Shown here: piece after piece, positions 45,073 through 54,510 of the stretch
How the letters are laid out: every line of letters begins with the position of its first letter
Numbering within the stretch: the first letter of the stretch is position 1
Notes under the pieces: generated by a model
What the model was told of the DNA's origin: nothing
What the model saw: only the letters and a program-made list of their open reading frames with translations
The model's database searches: none
Made by a program: the position numbers and the translations under genes
Assembly: GCA_031262495.1 (NCBI GenBank)
Contig: JAISHV010000084.1
Location: forward strand, 30,082 to 94,081
Direction: 5' to 3'
Origin: Ruminococcus sp.
GTDB lineage: Bacteria; Bacillota; Clostridia; Oscillospirales; Ruminococcaceae
Length of the DNA: 64,000 nucleotides

Positions 45073-47088
45073 ATGATAAAAAAATGGATAATCGGACAAC
45101 CTGATAAAACGGCGGCGGACGCGCTTGTTTCGGGCGGCTTATCGCGTTTTAATGCCGAAGTGTTGGTTTCGGCGGGGATTAAAACCATAGAAGAAGCCGA
45201 GGAATTTTTCGGCGGCAGTGACCTCGGCGACCCTTTTTTAATTAAAGACATGGACAAGGCGGTTGAAATAATAAACGAATCAGCCTTTGAAAAAAATGAA
45301 AAAATACTGATTTACGGCGATTATGACTGTGACGGTGTATGCGCAACAGCTATTTTGGCAAGTTTTTTAGAAATGAACGGTGCTGACGTTTATTGTCATA
45401 TAAATACACGCGAAGAGGGTTTCGGTTTAAATGAAACGGTAATAAAAAACTTTGCGGGCGAGGGTTACGGGCTTATTATTACAGTCGATAACGGTACATC
45501 CGCCCTCAAAGAAGCAAAGCTGATTAAAGATTCAGGCATTAAACTGGTTATAACCGACCATCATGAGCCGGGTGAAACTCTTCCTGTCTGTGATGCTCTT
45601 GTGAATCCTCACCGGGCTGATGATGAATCGGAATTTAAGGATTTATGCGGGTGCGGCGTTGTACTTAAACTCATTGCGGCGTTAGACGGAGGCGACCCGA
45701 CTTTCGCATTGGAGCAGTTTTCGGATATCGCGTGTATAGCAACGATCGGTGATGTTGTGAAACTGCGCGGCGAAAATCGTGTTATCGTTGAACACGGACT
45801 GCATTACCTTGAGAATACCGAGAATATCGGCTTGATTTCGCTCATTAAAGCGGCAGGAATGGCGCGCCCGTTTACGAGTACATCTGTTGCATTCGGATTG
45901 TGCCCCAGAATAAATGCGGCAGGGCGTTTAGATACCGCTTTGACGGCACTTGATTTATTGATGTGTGACAATGCCGCCGAAGCACAGGCGGCAGCCGAAA
46001 CCGTAAATCGAATGAATATCGAGCGCAAAGAGCTTGAGAATCGTATTATTAGAGATATCTTTGATAACCTAAAAGAGAATTCAAATTCACTTAGTCAGCG
46101 TGTTTTAAGTTTTTACGGCTCTTATCACCACGGGGTAATCGGTATAGTTGCCTCGCGTTTGGTTGAACGTTTCGGGAAGCCGATATTTATTATGTCAGAT
46201 GATGCAGAGGGTTATGTAAAAGGGTCTGCGAGAGGGATAGCCGGCTTTTCGATTTTTTCGGCATTATCATATTGCGCGGATTTACTGACGAAATTCGGCG
46301 GACACGAGGGCGCGGGCGGATTTTCACTGAAAAAGAGCAATTTAGATGCCTTTAATAAAAGGCTTAATGAATACGCCGCCGGTCTTGAGCATATGCCTGT
46401 TTACTTTATTGAAGCGGCAAAACAATTGCTCCCCGAGGATTTGACCATAGAAAACGCCGAGGGTTTAAAACGCCTTGCCCCATTCGGCGAGGGCAATCCC
46501 GAACCGCTGTTTTTTGTAGGCGGAGCACTGATTACTAAAGTTTTACCGTTAAAAGACGGGAAATTCACAAAACTATTGTTAAACTACGGCGGAACGGCGG
46601 TTGAAGCAATTACATTCGGCTGTAAATATGCCGACTTTCCGCTGAAACCCGATAACAAAATTGATCTGATAACATATCTTGAAGTAAACGAATATTTGAA
46701 TAGCAAAAATATACAACTGAAAATTAAGGATTTTCGTCCCCACGGTATAAATCAGCAGAAATTGCTTAATGCTAACGCCGAATATGAGAAATTCAAACGC
46801 GGAGAGGCTATTGACCCGCGTCTGAAAGAGAAGATTACCCCCGTGCGGGATGATTTCGCACAAGTTTATAAACTCATAAAACCACAATTTATGACAGTAG
46901 ATTACATATTTAACAAAACGCAGGGTATAGGGGATATAAATTACTTCAAATTCCGTATAATATTAGATACGTTCAGAGAAGCAGGGTTTATCGACTGTAA
47001 TCTGTTAACGGATTCAATTAAACTGTCGGGTAATAAGCCCGCCGAAAAGGTTGATTTATTTCAGATGCCGACGATGGTTAAATTATAA
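45073..47088 (+). CDS. recJ: Single-stranded-DNA-specific exonuclease RecJ
   Basis: ILIYGDYDCDGVCATAIL...TVDNGTSA...ITDHHEPGETLP...NPHRADDES...SARGIAGFSIFSAL...FGGHEGAGGFSL. Confidence 0.94.
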   Translation: MIKKWIIGQPDKTAADALVSGGLSRFNAEVLVSAGIKTIEEAEEFFGGSDLGDPFLIKDMDKAVEIINESAFEKNEKILIYGDYDCDGVCATAILASFLEMNGADVYCHINTREEGFGLNETVIKNFAGEGYGLIITVDNGTSALKEAKLIKDSGIKLVITDHHEPGETLPVCDALVNPHRADDESEFKDLCGCGVVLKLIAALDGGDPTFALEQFSDIACIATIGDVVKLRGENRVIVEHGLHYLENTENIGLISLIKAAGMARPFTSTSVAFGLCPRINAAGRLDTALTALDLLMCDNAAEAQAAAETVNRMNIERKELENRIIRDIFDNLKENSNSLSQRVLSFYGSYHHGVIGIVASRLVERFGKPIFIMSDDAEGYVKGSARGIAGFSIFSALSYCADLLTKFGGHEGAGGFSLKKSNLDAFNKRLNEYAAGLEHMPVYFIEAAKQLLPEDLTIENAEGLKRLAPFGEGNPEPLFFVGGALITKVLPLKDGKFTKLLLNYGGTAVEAITFGCKYADFPLKPDNKIDLITYLEVNEYLNSKNIQLKIKDFRPHGINQQKLLNANAEYEKFKRGEAIDPRLKEKITPVRDDFAQVYKLIKPQFMTVDYIFNKTQGIGDINYFKFRIILDTFREAGFIDCNLLTDSIKLSGNKPAEKVDLFQMPTMVKL

Positions 47089-47109
47089 ATTGGCAATTCG
47101 CTTAATTTT

Positions 47110-47342
47110 AACTGATAAGCGAAAATTTCAAAATCACTATATAGACCGCCACCATGCTACGACAGGGGGAGAGGGGTAGGGGGTGCAGGGGGTGTAGGGG
47201 AGAGGGGGCGGCGTTCAGCCTGCCACCTCAAATAGCCGCCCCCTCTCCCCTCATCCCCTGCAAGACATCGAAGACGGACATTCACAGACATTCATATTGA
47301 CATTCAAACGGACATTCACAAAAGTAAATTTTTAGATTTTAC
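47110..47342 (-). repeat. Composite mosaic repeat, copy D
   Basis: G-run hairpin 47163-47260, 4 GACATTCA units 47277-47320, tail acaaaagtaaatttttagatttta. Confidence 0.9.
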
Positions 47343-47393
47343 ATGGTAGTACAATCCCGATTTTTTCAAAGAAAGTGAGGTTAAAAAGCCTAT

Positions 47394-49589
47394 ATGAAAA
47401 CAGTAAACACTACTTACACCATTGATATGCTTATTGAGAAGATATTAGCTGATGACAAACAGTATGAACTGAGTAAGATTGTCGCTGCTTATGAATTGGC
47501 TTTTTCAGCTCACGAAAATCAAATCCGTTCAAGCGGCGACCCGTATATCACCCACCCTGTGGCGGTGGCGTATATTCTGCTTGAACAGGGAATGGACACC
47601 GACAGTATCTGTGCGGCACTCCTTCACGATGTGGTTGAGGACACGGATATTTCGCTTGATGAAATAAGGCGGCGTTTCGGTGCTGACGTGGCGGCTCTTG
47701 TTGACGGACTCACCAAAATCAATAAGATTAACCTCGGCAACCCCGATGAAGCCCAAGCCCGAAATGTCGAGAAACTCCTCTATGCTACGGATTCGGATAT
47801 CCGCGTAATTATAATAAAGATAGCCGACCGTCTGCATAATATGCGCACACTTTCGTACCGCCCCGACTATAAACAACGACGTACCGCCCGCGAGACCATG
47901 GATATTTATGCCCCCATAGCCGAACGTCTGGGTATGAGTAAAGTAAAAGAAGAGCTTCAGGACCTGTCGCTTTATTATTTAGATGAATTCGGTTACAGCG
48001 AGATAGAAGAACTGCTTGATACAAAGCGCGAAGCACGTGATGCTTTTATTGCCGAGCTCAAAGAAGAAATTTCGGTGCGATATGTTGCTGATGATATGAA
48101 GCCGCCGCATATTGAAGGGCGTGTAAAATCTATTTCCGGTATATACCGGAAATATTTTGAACAGGGCAAGAGCTTTGATGAGATTTACGATAAATATGCC
48201 GTGCGTATTATTGTTGATACTAAACAGGAGTGTTATTTAGCACTCGGGATTATACACGATATGTATTCGGCAGTGCCCAATCGCTTTAAGGATTATATTG
48301 CATCCCCGAAACAAAACGGATATCAGTCGCTTCATTCAACGATGATGAGCCACAAAGGCATTATGTTTGAGGTTCAAATCCGCACATGGGAAATGCACCG
48401 CGATGCTGAAAACGGCATCGCCGCCCACTGGAAATATAAAGAAGGCATTGACGCGGCAGGGAAATTAGAGAAAAAAATCGCGTGGATGCGTCAGCTTCTT
48501 GAAGAACAAAAGAACACGGATAAAGTACAGAATATCGTTGATTCGATAAAACAGCTTAAAGCCTCTGAGGTACACGTTTATTCGCCGAAAGGACAGATGT
48601 TTCATTTGCCGATCGGGAGCAGCGTTATTGATTTTGCGTATGAGATTCATCCCGAAATCGGCAATCATATGATCGGCGCAAAGGTATCGGGGAAATTGGT
48701 TTCTTTTGACTATGAACTCACCACAGGTGAAGTTGTGGAAATTCTTACCGATAAAAACCGCAGCCCGAACCGCCAATGGCTTGAACTCTGTAAAACCACA
48801 AAGGCGCGCAACCGCATCCGCAAATGGCTTAAAGAACAATGCCGCCCCGACAATATCATAAACGGCAAACGCGAAGTCAAAATGACTTTCGACAGAAATA
48901 AAATGGATATCCCCGAAGAGGATTACCCCGAATTCTTAGCGGAACTTATAAAAACAAGCAATTGCTCTACGTTGGACGATTTATATGCGGCGATAGGTTA
49001 CGGCGATGTCAGTATCATTAACAATATCGCAAAACTCCGCGAAAAATATCAAAAGCAGTATGAATTGCCCGATTTAACGCCGATAGGGACGGATGAAGTA
49101 CAGATTTCAATACCCGAAAAAGAGATTAAGGGGATTGAGATTGACGGCAAGGATAATATCCAGATAAAATACGCCCAGTGCTGTAATCCCTTGCCCGGCG
49201 ACGATATTGTAGGTTTTGTCACAAAAGGGCACGGCGTGTCAATCCATAAGAGAACCTGTGAGAATTATAAAAAATCCCTTGAGACAGGGCGCGACAACGC
49301 CCGTTGGGTACACGCTTTTTGGCCGCCGGAGGTTAAACCTACGGTGACTATGTTTAAAGTAATGGTTGATATTATAGCCCACCCGTCTGATCTGCTGATC
49401 CGCGATATTTCTAATATTTTACAGGAAAAATACCGTGTGCCTATAAATTCAATTATAACCAAAAAACTCAAAAACGGAAACCTCAACGTTATCACCGAAA
49501 TCTCTATAAGCGGCAAACAGCAACTCGAAAACATAACACATGAACTCCTGAAAAATCAGAATATAATATCGGTAGACCGCGGGAATTAA
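47394..49589 (+). CDS. relA: Bifunctional (p)ppGpp synthetase/hydrolase (RelA/SpoT)
   Basis: HD VAAYELAFSAHENQIRSSGDPYITHPVAVAYIL, YAVRIIVDTKQECYLALGIIHDMYSAVPNRFKDYIASPKQNGYQSLHST, TGS and ACT domains. Confidence 0.96.
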   Translation: MKTVNTTYTIDMLIEKILADDKQYELSKIVAAYELAFSAHENQIRSSGDPYITHPVAVAYILLEQGMDTDSICAALLHDVVEDTDISLDEIRRRFGADVAALVDGLTKINKINLGNPDEAQARNVEKLLYATDSDIRVIIIKIADRLHNMRTLSYRPDYKQRRTARETMDIYAPIAERLGMSKVKEELQDLSLYYLDEFGYSEIEELLDTKREARDAFIAELKEEISVRYVADDMKPPHIEGRVKSISGIYRKYFEQGKSFDEIYDKYAVRIIVDTKQECYLALGIIHDMYSAVPNRFKDYIASPKQNGYQSLHSTMMSHKGIMFEVQIRTWEMHRDAENGIAAHWKYKEGIDAAGKLEKKIAWMRQLLEEQKNTDKVQNIVDSIKQLKASEVHVYSPKGQMFHLPIGSSVIDFAYEIHPEIGNHMIGAKVSGKLVSFDYELTTGEVVEILTDKNRSPNRQWLELCKTTKARNRIRKWLKEQCRPDNIINGKREVKMTFDRNKMDIPEEDYPEFLAELIKTSNCSTLDDLYAAIGYGDVSIINNIAKLREKYQKQYELPDLTPIGTDEVQISIPEKEIKGIEIDGKDNIQIKYAQCCNPLPGDDIVGFVTKGHGVSIHKRTCENYKKSLETGRDNARWVHAFWPPEVKPTVTMFKVMVDIIAHPSDLLIRDISNILQEKYRVPINSIITKKLKNGNLNVITEISISGKQQLENITHELLKNQNIISVDRGN

Positions 49590-49689
49590 GCGGGTGCCCC
49601 CGCAGGGCTGTAGCAACGCTACGTATCGCTGATGGAAGCCATAGGATATTTTTTCTTGTATGTCGCTTGAAGTGAATATACTGAGCGGG

Positions 49690-49960
49690 TGAGTAAGACT
49701 AAATCAAGCAGCTTGGCAACTCCGCAGGGGGAGAGGGAGAGGGGGGTGTCGGGGGTGAGAGGGAGAGGGGGCGGCGTCACGCCTGCCACCTCGAATAGCC
49801 GCCCCCTCTCCCTCTTGCCCCTGACAAAGTCATGCAAACGTGACATTCACGACATTCATATCGACATTCATCCGACATTCAAACGGACATTCACAACATT
49901 CATATGCAGCAACGCTGCGGGACATCTCAAACGGACATTCATAAAAAAAATTTTAAATTT
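49690..49960 (-). repeat. Composite mosaic repeat, copy E
   Basis: G-run hairpin 49725-49823; GACATTCA array 49842-49942 interrupted by GCAGCAACGCTGC. Confidence 0.9.
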
Positions 49961-49989
49961 TACAAACCCCTACAGAAAATGAAATTAAT

Positions 49990-50610
49990 ATGATTAAAAT
50001 AACCCCCATAATCCCCTCCGACCCCATCCAAAGCAACAGCTACCTTATAGACTGCGGCGGCGAATATGTTTTAATTGACGCGCCGATGTCGGCTGTAAAA
50101 ACTGCCGTTTCGCTTAAAAATAAGCTCAAAGCCGTTCTGCTTACGCACGGGCATTTTGACCATATCGGCGGTTTGAATGAGATTGCGGTTCAAACCGGTG
50201 CAACAGTTTATATTCATGAAGCCGATGCGAAAATGCTCTCAGACCCAAATGAAAGCCTTGCGGCGGCAATGAATTTGTTTAAATTTGAGACCTATAACGG
50301 CGAATATAAAGCCATTAAAGATCGCGAAGTGCTGACTTTCGGCGATACTGAAATTCTTGTCAGAAGCAACCCCGGGCATACACGCGGCTCTCTGTCTTTT
50401 GTTTGTGAGGACAATTTCTTCTCAGGGGATTTTTTGTTCAGCGGCGGGATAGGGCGAACCGATTTCCCGGGCGGCGATTATCGTGATATGTTAAATTCTA
50501 TTAACGAATTTAAAAATTTCGCCACCGATAAAAATTATAGGATTAACCCCGGGCACGACTCTGCGACCGACTCAGAGACTGAAATTAAATATAATCCGTA
50601 TTTCCGTTAA
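49990..50610 (+). CDS. MBL-fold metallo-hydrolase
   Basis: AVLLTHGHFDHIGGL...NPGHTRGSLSF...FSGDFLFSGGIGRTDFPGG...INPGHDSAT. Confidence 0.94.
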   Translation: MIKITPIIPSDPIQSNSYLIDCGGEYVLIDAPMSAVKTAVSLKNKLKAVLLTHGHFDHIGGLNEIAVQTGATVYIHEADAKMLSDPNESLAAAMNLFKFETYNGEYKAIKDREVLTFGDTEILVRSNPGHTRGSLSFVCEDNFFSGDFLFSGGIGRTDFPGGDYRDMLNSINEFKNFATDKNYRINPGHDSATDSETEIKYNPYFR

Positions 50611-50719
50611 TTTTATTTGTGAATTTCACTAAAAAGCACTTGATTTTTATTTAGATATGTGTTATACTTTACATATATTTAGAATCAAGTGTTTTTGTTT
50701 TTGTGGCGGAGCTTTTTAT

Positions 50720-51376
50720 ATGGATTATAAAAATAAATTTATACGTTTTATGTATGAGGCTGGAGTGCTGAAATTCGGGGAGTTTACCTTAAAAAGCGGA
50801 CGTGTTGCCCCGTACTTTATAAATACGGGCAACTATAATACCGGCGAACAGATACTAAAACTCGGCGAATTCTATGCCGATTGTATTAACGCCAATAATA
50901 TTGACGCTAATACACTGTTCGGTCCCGCATATAAAGGTATTCCGCTCGCTGTTTCAGCCGCCGCCGCTTTATTTAATAAATACGGTAAAAATGTGTATTA
51001 CTGCTTTGACAGGAAAGAAATAAAAGACCACGGCGAGGGCGGGAATATTGTCGGGCGTCAGCTTGACTGTGACAGCAGGATTTGTATTATCGAAGATGTA
51101 ATTACTGCCGGGACGGCTATCAGACAGACTTTGCCTGTACTTAAAGGTGCTGCGCCCGATTGTAAGATTACCGCTATGGTGATTTCGGTTGACCGCGCCG
51201 AACGCGGAAAAACGGACAAGTCAGCCGTACAGGAAGTTAATGAGGAATTCGGGTTCAGCGTTTACCCCATTGTTACGATAAATGATATTATTGAAGCTTT
51301 GGACAATGAAACAATCCCCGGCAAAGAGTTTTTGCCGAAAATGCTTGAGTATCGGGCGGAGTACGGGGTTAAATAG
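50720..51376 (+). CDS. pyrE: Orotate phosphoribosyltransferase
   Basis: KSGRVAPYFINTGNY...LFGPAYKGIPLAV...FDRKEIKDHGEGGNIVG...ICIIEDVITAGTAIRQTLP. Confidence 0.95.
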   Translation: MDYKNKFIRFMYEAGVLKFGEFTLKSGRVAPYFINTGNYNTGEQILKLGEFYADCINANNIDANTLFGPAYKGIPLAVSAAAALFNKYGKNVYYCFDRKEIKDHGEGGNIVGRQLDCDSRICIIEDVITAGTAIRQTLPVLKGAAPDCKITAMVISVDRAERGKTDKSAVQEVNEEFGFSVYPIVTINDIIEALDNETIPGKEFLPKMLEYRAEYGVK

Positions 51377-51439
51377 GTTTACAAAAACTTAATAAATATA
51401 AAAATATTAAATAAACCAAAAATCAGTCAAATGTTTTAG

Positions 51440-51501
51440 CGCGGTGAGCATCTTGACGACATAAAAAACTTTCATCGCGAATAGACTGCGGGTCGCCCGC
51501 T
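51440..51501. repeat. REP-like element, single arm
   Basis: gcgcggtgagcatctt...actttcatcgcgaatagactGCGGGtcgCCCGC. Confidence 0.8.
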
Positions 51502-51513
51502 GGGGGTAATGTT

Positions 51514-53019
51514 ATGGGAGTTATGCTTGATCTTAATGTTTTAGGTGCGGAACTGCTTGATGCGGTTGTGTTTGCGGAAAAATCACCGGCAATGTCAGCT
51601 TTTTCAGACGAAATCGTGAAAATTCTTGCTGATTTTAATAAAACGGGCAAGTATGGTTTTGAGATTAATATCGAAGACCTCGCGGAACATTCAGCCGAAA
51701 CACTTACGAATATGCAGAGGGCTTTCCTTTATTGGACTTTCAAAGAGGACAAGGCTTCCTACGGGAACTATCTAAAACTGTTCTGTAAATCACAGGAAAA
51801 ATACCTTCTTGAAGCGGCAGGCGGCAAATCGAAAATCTTTGTAAAAGACATAAACAGGATAAAAGAGCAATATCTAAAGAAGATTTCGTCCGACACAGAA
51901 GCTTTTAATTCCGTAAAAGATTTCTTCGCGGGATATATCTACGGCTATTTCTTTAATTATTTTAACGAACAGGCGGTAATGAAAGACTACGCTAACTTTA
52001 TTGTTTGTATGGGAATAATGTCCAACAAAATCCCGTCTACAGATAAAGAAAAGCAGAAGATTCTGCCGAATATGAGCAAACTTCTCGGTAATGACAGATT
52101 TAAATATGTCAGCGGGGAATTGCCGCTTAAAGTTGTGCTGGATATCATCGAAGACCGCTTTGAACTCGTACATCTTGATGAAGATGAATACATAAAAATC
52201 CGCTCCGAAATGGAGAGTATCGTCACAACTGAATATGAATTCAACACAGAAGATAATTTAGCTAAAGACTCGGTTATCGTCGGAATAATGGAAAAATTGG
52301 GGAAAGGTTTTGTGCGTTCGGCAGACCTTGCCAAAGAGATTCACCGCACTTGTTTTGCGGGCACGCGTACTTTCACAGACGGCGACCGCGACGATACGGG
52401 AGCATTTACGCCCGAATATATCGCGGGACTTATCGACAAAAAGTGCAAAGAGAATTTCGACAGTTTTTATTCCGACACAAATAAAAATGCCCCGGATTAT
52501 GGACTGGGCGGCGGATTTAAAGAGTATAAATACCCGATAGTACTCATGTCTGAAAAGCAATTTTGTTTCTCGGAGTTATTCTTATATGCGTTGTTCCCGG
52601 CTTTGCACGGACGGATTTATACTACTGTGGAAGAGGTTGATTTGCCGCTTGTAATGTTTCCGTTTGCGGCTGATTGTTTTAAATCTACAGCACTTCAAAA
52701 GATAGGAAGCCTTCCGGAATCCGCAACATACATCATTCGTCAGGATAAATCCGCCGTGTTGGATGAACTCACAGGTATACTGTCGGATAAGAAACTCTCC
52801 GATAAAGATAAGAAAATGGCAGCACTTGAAAAACTCCTTGTTTTGGTTTCGGGTAATATCGACACTAAAAGCTATGAGAAATTCCTTTTGGATAACGTAT
52901 TTGAGACCAAGCTCTTTGAAAACTATGTGCGTTATCGCATAGAAATGGTGTTAACATCGGGGCTTTTAGACCTTAACAGCAAGAAGACCCTCCTTAATAA
53001 CCTTAATAAGATTTCCTGA
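51514..53019 (+). CDS. Hypothetical protein (501 aa)
   Basis: Long ORF starting ATGGGAGTTATG next to GGGGG; no family recognised. Confidence 0.75.
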   Translation: MGVMLDLNVLGAELLDAVVFAEKSPAMSAFSDEIVKILADFNKTGKYGFEINIEDLAEHSAETLTNMQRAFLYWTFKEDKASYGNYLKLFCKSQEKYLLEAAGGKSKIFVKDINRIKEQYLKKISSDTEAFNSVKDFFAGYIYGYFFNYFNEQAVMKDYANFIVCMGIMSNKIPSTDKEKQKILPNMSKLLGNDRFKYVSGELPLKVVLDIIEDRFELVHLDEDEYIKIRSEMESIVTTEYEFNTEDNLAKDSVIVGIMEKLGKGFVRSADLAKEIHRTCFAGTRTFTDGDRDDTGAFTPEYIAGLIDKKCKENFDSFYSDTNKNAPDYGLGGGFKEYKYPIVLMSEKQFCFSELFLYALFPALHGRIYTTVEEVDLPLVMFPFAADCFKSTALQKIGSLPESATYIIRQDKSAVLDELTGILSDKKLSDKDKKMAALEKLLVLVSGNIDTKSYEKFLLDNVFETKLFENYVRYRIEMVLTSGLLDLNSKKTLLNNLNKIS

Positions 53020-53042
53020 AAATTTTTCTGCGGGTAAAGACT

Positions 53043-54248
53043 ATGATTAAATTTTATTCTGCTTACACATATCAAATTGATGATGAAAAATCAGCACTTG
53101 AAGAAATATTAAATCAAATTGACAAGTCCGAAAAACTTTTAAAAAACACCGTCGGGATTGTTTTATGCCACAACGAGTATGCTTTTTCCGGGGCAGCTGC
53201 TTTTATTGTAAAAAACCTCCCGTTTGATGTTGCGGGTTATACCACGACAAAAGAATATGCTAAAACAGAGAGTAATGCGGGGAAAAACTGCGATGATTTA
53301 ATTGCAGATGAAACAGAGTTTCGGTTTGAACTTGTGATTATGACGTCGGATGATGTTTCGTTTAAAGTAAGTGTTTCAGAGCCGAACGGCGGGTTTGAAA
53401 CGTCGGAGGAATTGTTAGCCGATTGTTTTTTAAGCCCCGAACCGGACGACTTGAAACTTGTGTTCACATTCTTAACAGGTATGGCGAAATTCTCAGGCGA
53501 CAGTTTTGTCCGTGCAGTAAAGAAATATGCACCGAGCGTACCGGCAGTAGGCGGGTTCAGTGTTGATGACAGCCCGTCATATGCTGATGATACATTCACG
53601 ATAGATAACGGCGGGGTTTATGAAGACCGCTGTGTTTTGCTCAAAGTCTACGGCAATATAAATCCGCGTTTTTATTCAGCGGTAGTCACCGACTCGAAAA
53701 TAATAGGCACATCGGCGTTTATCACAGAGACAGAGGGTACGAAAGTTTTAAAAATCAATGACCGCCCCGTTACGGAATACCTCGTTAAGTCAGGGCTAAT
53801 AAACTCTGTTCACAGCGACAGTCTAAGTGCTAACTTGTCATTTTTAATAAGAGAAAAACACGCCGACTATTGCCGTGTACTCATGAATATGACTGCCGAT
53901 GAAAAACTCAATCTCGGCGGTGAAGTTCCCGTGGGGTCTGAATTCAGACTGGCAATTTTTGAAGCGGAAGATATCTTAAAAGCTACGACAGAGACTGTAA
54001 AAGCAGCAGCGTCAGAATTCTGTGACAGTGACAGCGGTGTAATTATCTTTTCATGCCAATCGCGGTGTGTGCTTATGGGCGATGAGCCTTTCAGAGGGAT
54101 ACAGGCGGTCTGTGAAGCAGTTGAAAGTCTGCCCCTTGTTATGACTTATGCAGGCGGCGAAGTCGGTCCTATTAAAAAAACCGAAAACAGTAAATCATAT
54201 TACAGTAATCAATTCCACAATCAAACCTTTGTTATGTGCGTGCTGTAA
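53043..54248 (+). CDS. FIST-domain sensory protein
   Basis: FIST_N/FIST_C-like layout: VPAVGGFSVDDSPSYADDTFTIDNGGVYEDRCVLLKVYG...VIIFSCQSRCVLMG...LVMTYAGGEVGP...QFHNQTFVMCVL. Confidence 0.75.
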   Translation: MIKFYSAYTYQIDDEKSALEEILNQIDKSEKLLKNTVGIVLCHNEYAFSGAAAFIVKNLPFDVAGYTTTKEYAKTESNAGKNCDDLIADETEFRFELVIMTSDDVSFKVSVSEPNGGFETSEELLADCFLSPEPDDLKLVFTFLTGMAKFSGDSFVRAVKKYAPSVPAVGGFSVDDSPSYADDTFTIDNGGVYEDRCVLLKVYGNINPRFYSAVVTDSKIIGTSAFITETEGTKVLKINDRPVTEYLVKSGLINSVHSDSLSANLSFLIREKHADYCRVLMNMTADEKLNLGGEVPVGSEFRLAIFEAEDILKATTETVKAAASEFCDSDSGVIIFSCQSRCVLMGDEPFRGIQAVCEAVESLPLVMTYAGGEVGPIKKTENSKSYYSNQFHNQTFVMCVL

Positions 54249-54341
54249 CGAATATTATTTCAATCTACTGTTAATCTATTTCACAATCAGACCTTTGTTA
54301 TGTGCGTGATATTAAGGGGTTTAATTTCGGTAATCAATCTC

Positions 54342-54490
54342 ATACTACTATGCAATAAAAAAATGAAATGATATGCGGGCGGGCGAGGGCGCCCGCCCCT
54401 ACAGAACAATAAAACTCAGTAGGGGCGACCGCCCTAGGTCGCCCGTTTTTCGGAGAAAGTTCAATCAATTCATTAAATGCATATTAGTAT
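54342..54490. mobile_element. Small element with 12-bp terminal inverted repeats (M2) and two GTAGGGG hairpins
   Basis: ATACTACTATGC ... GCATATTAGTAT; hairpins 54377-54402 and 54419-54445. Confidence 0.65.
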
Positions 54491-54510
54491 CATTATGAAA
54501 CCTTTGTTAG

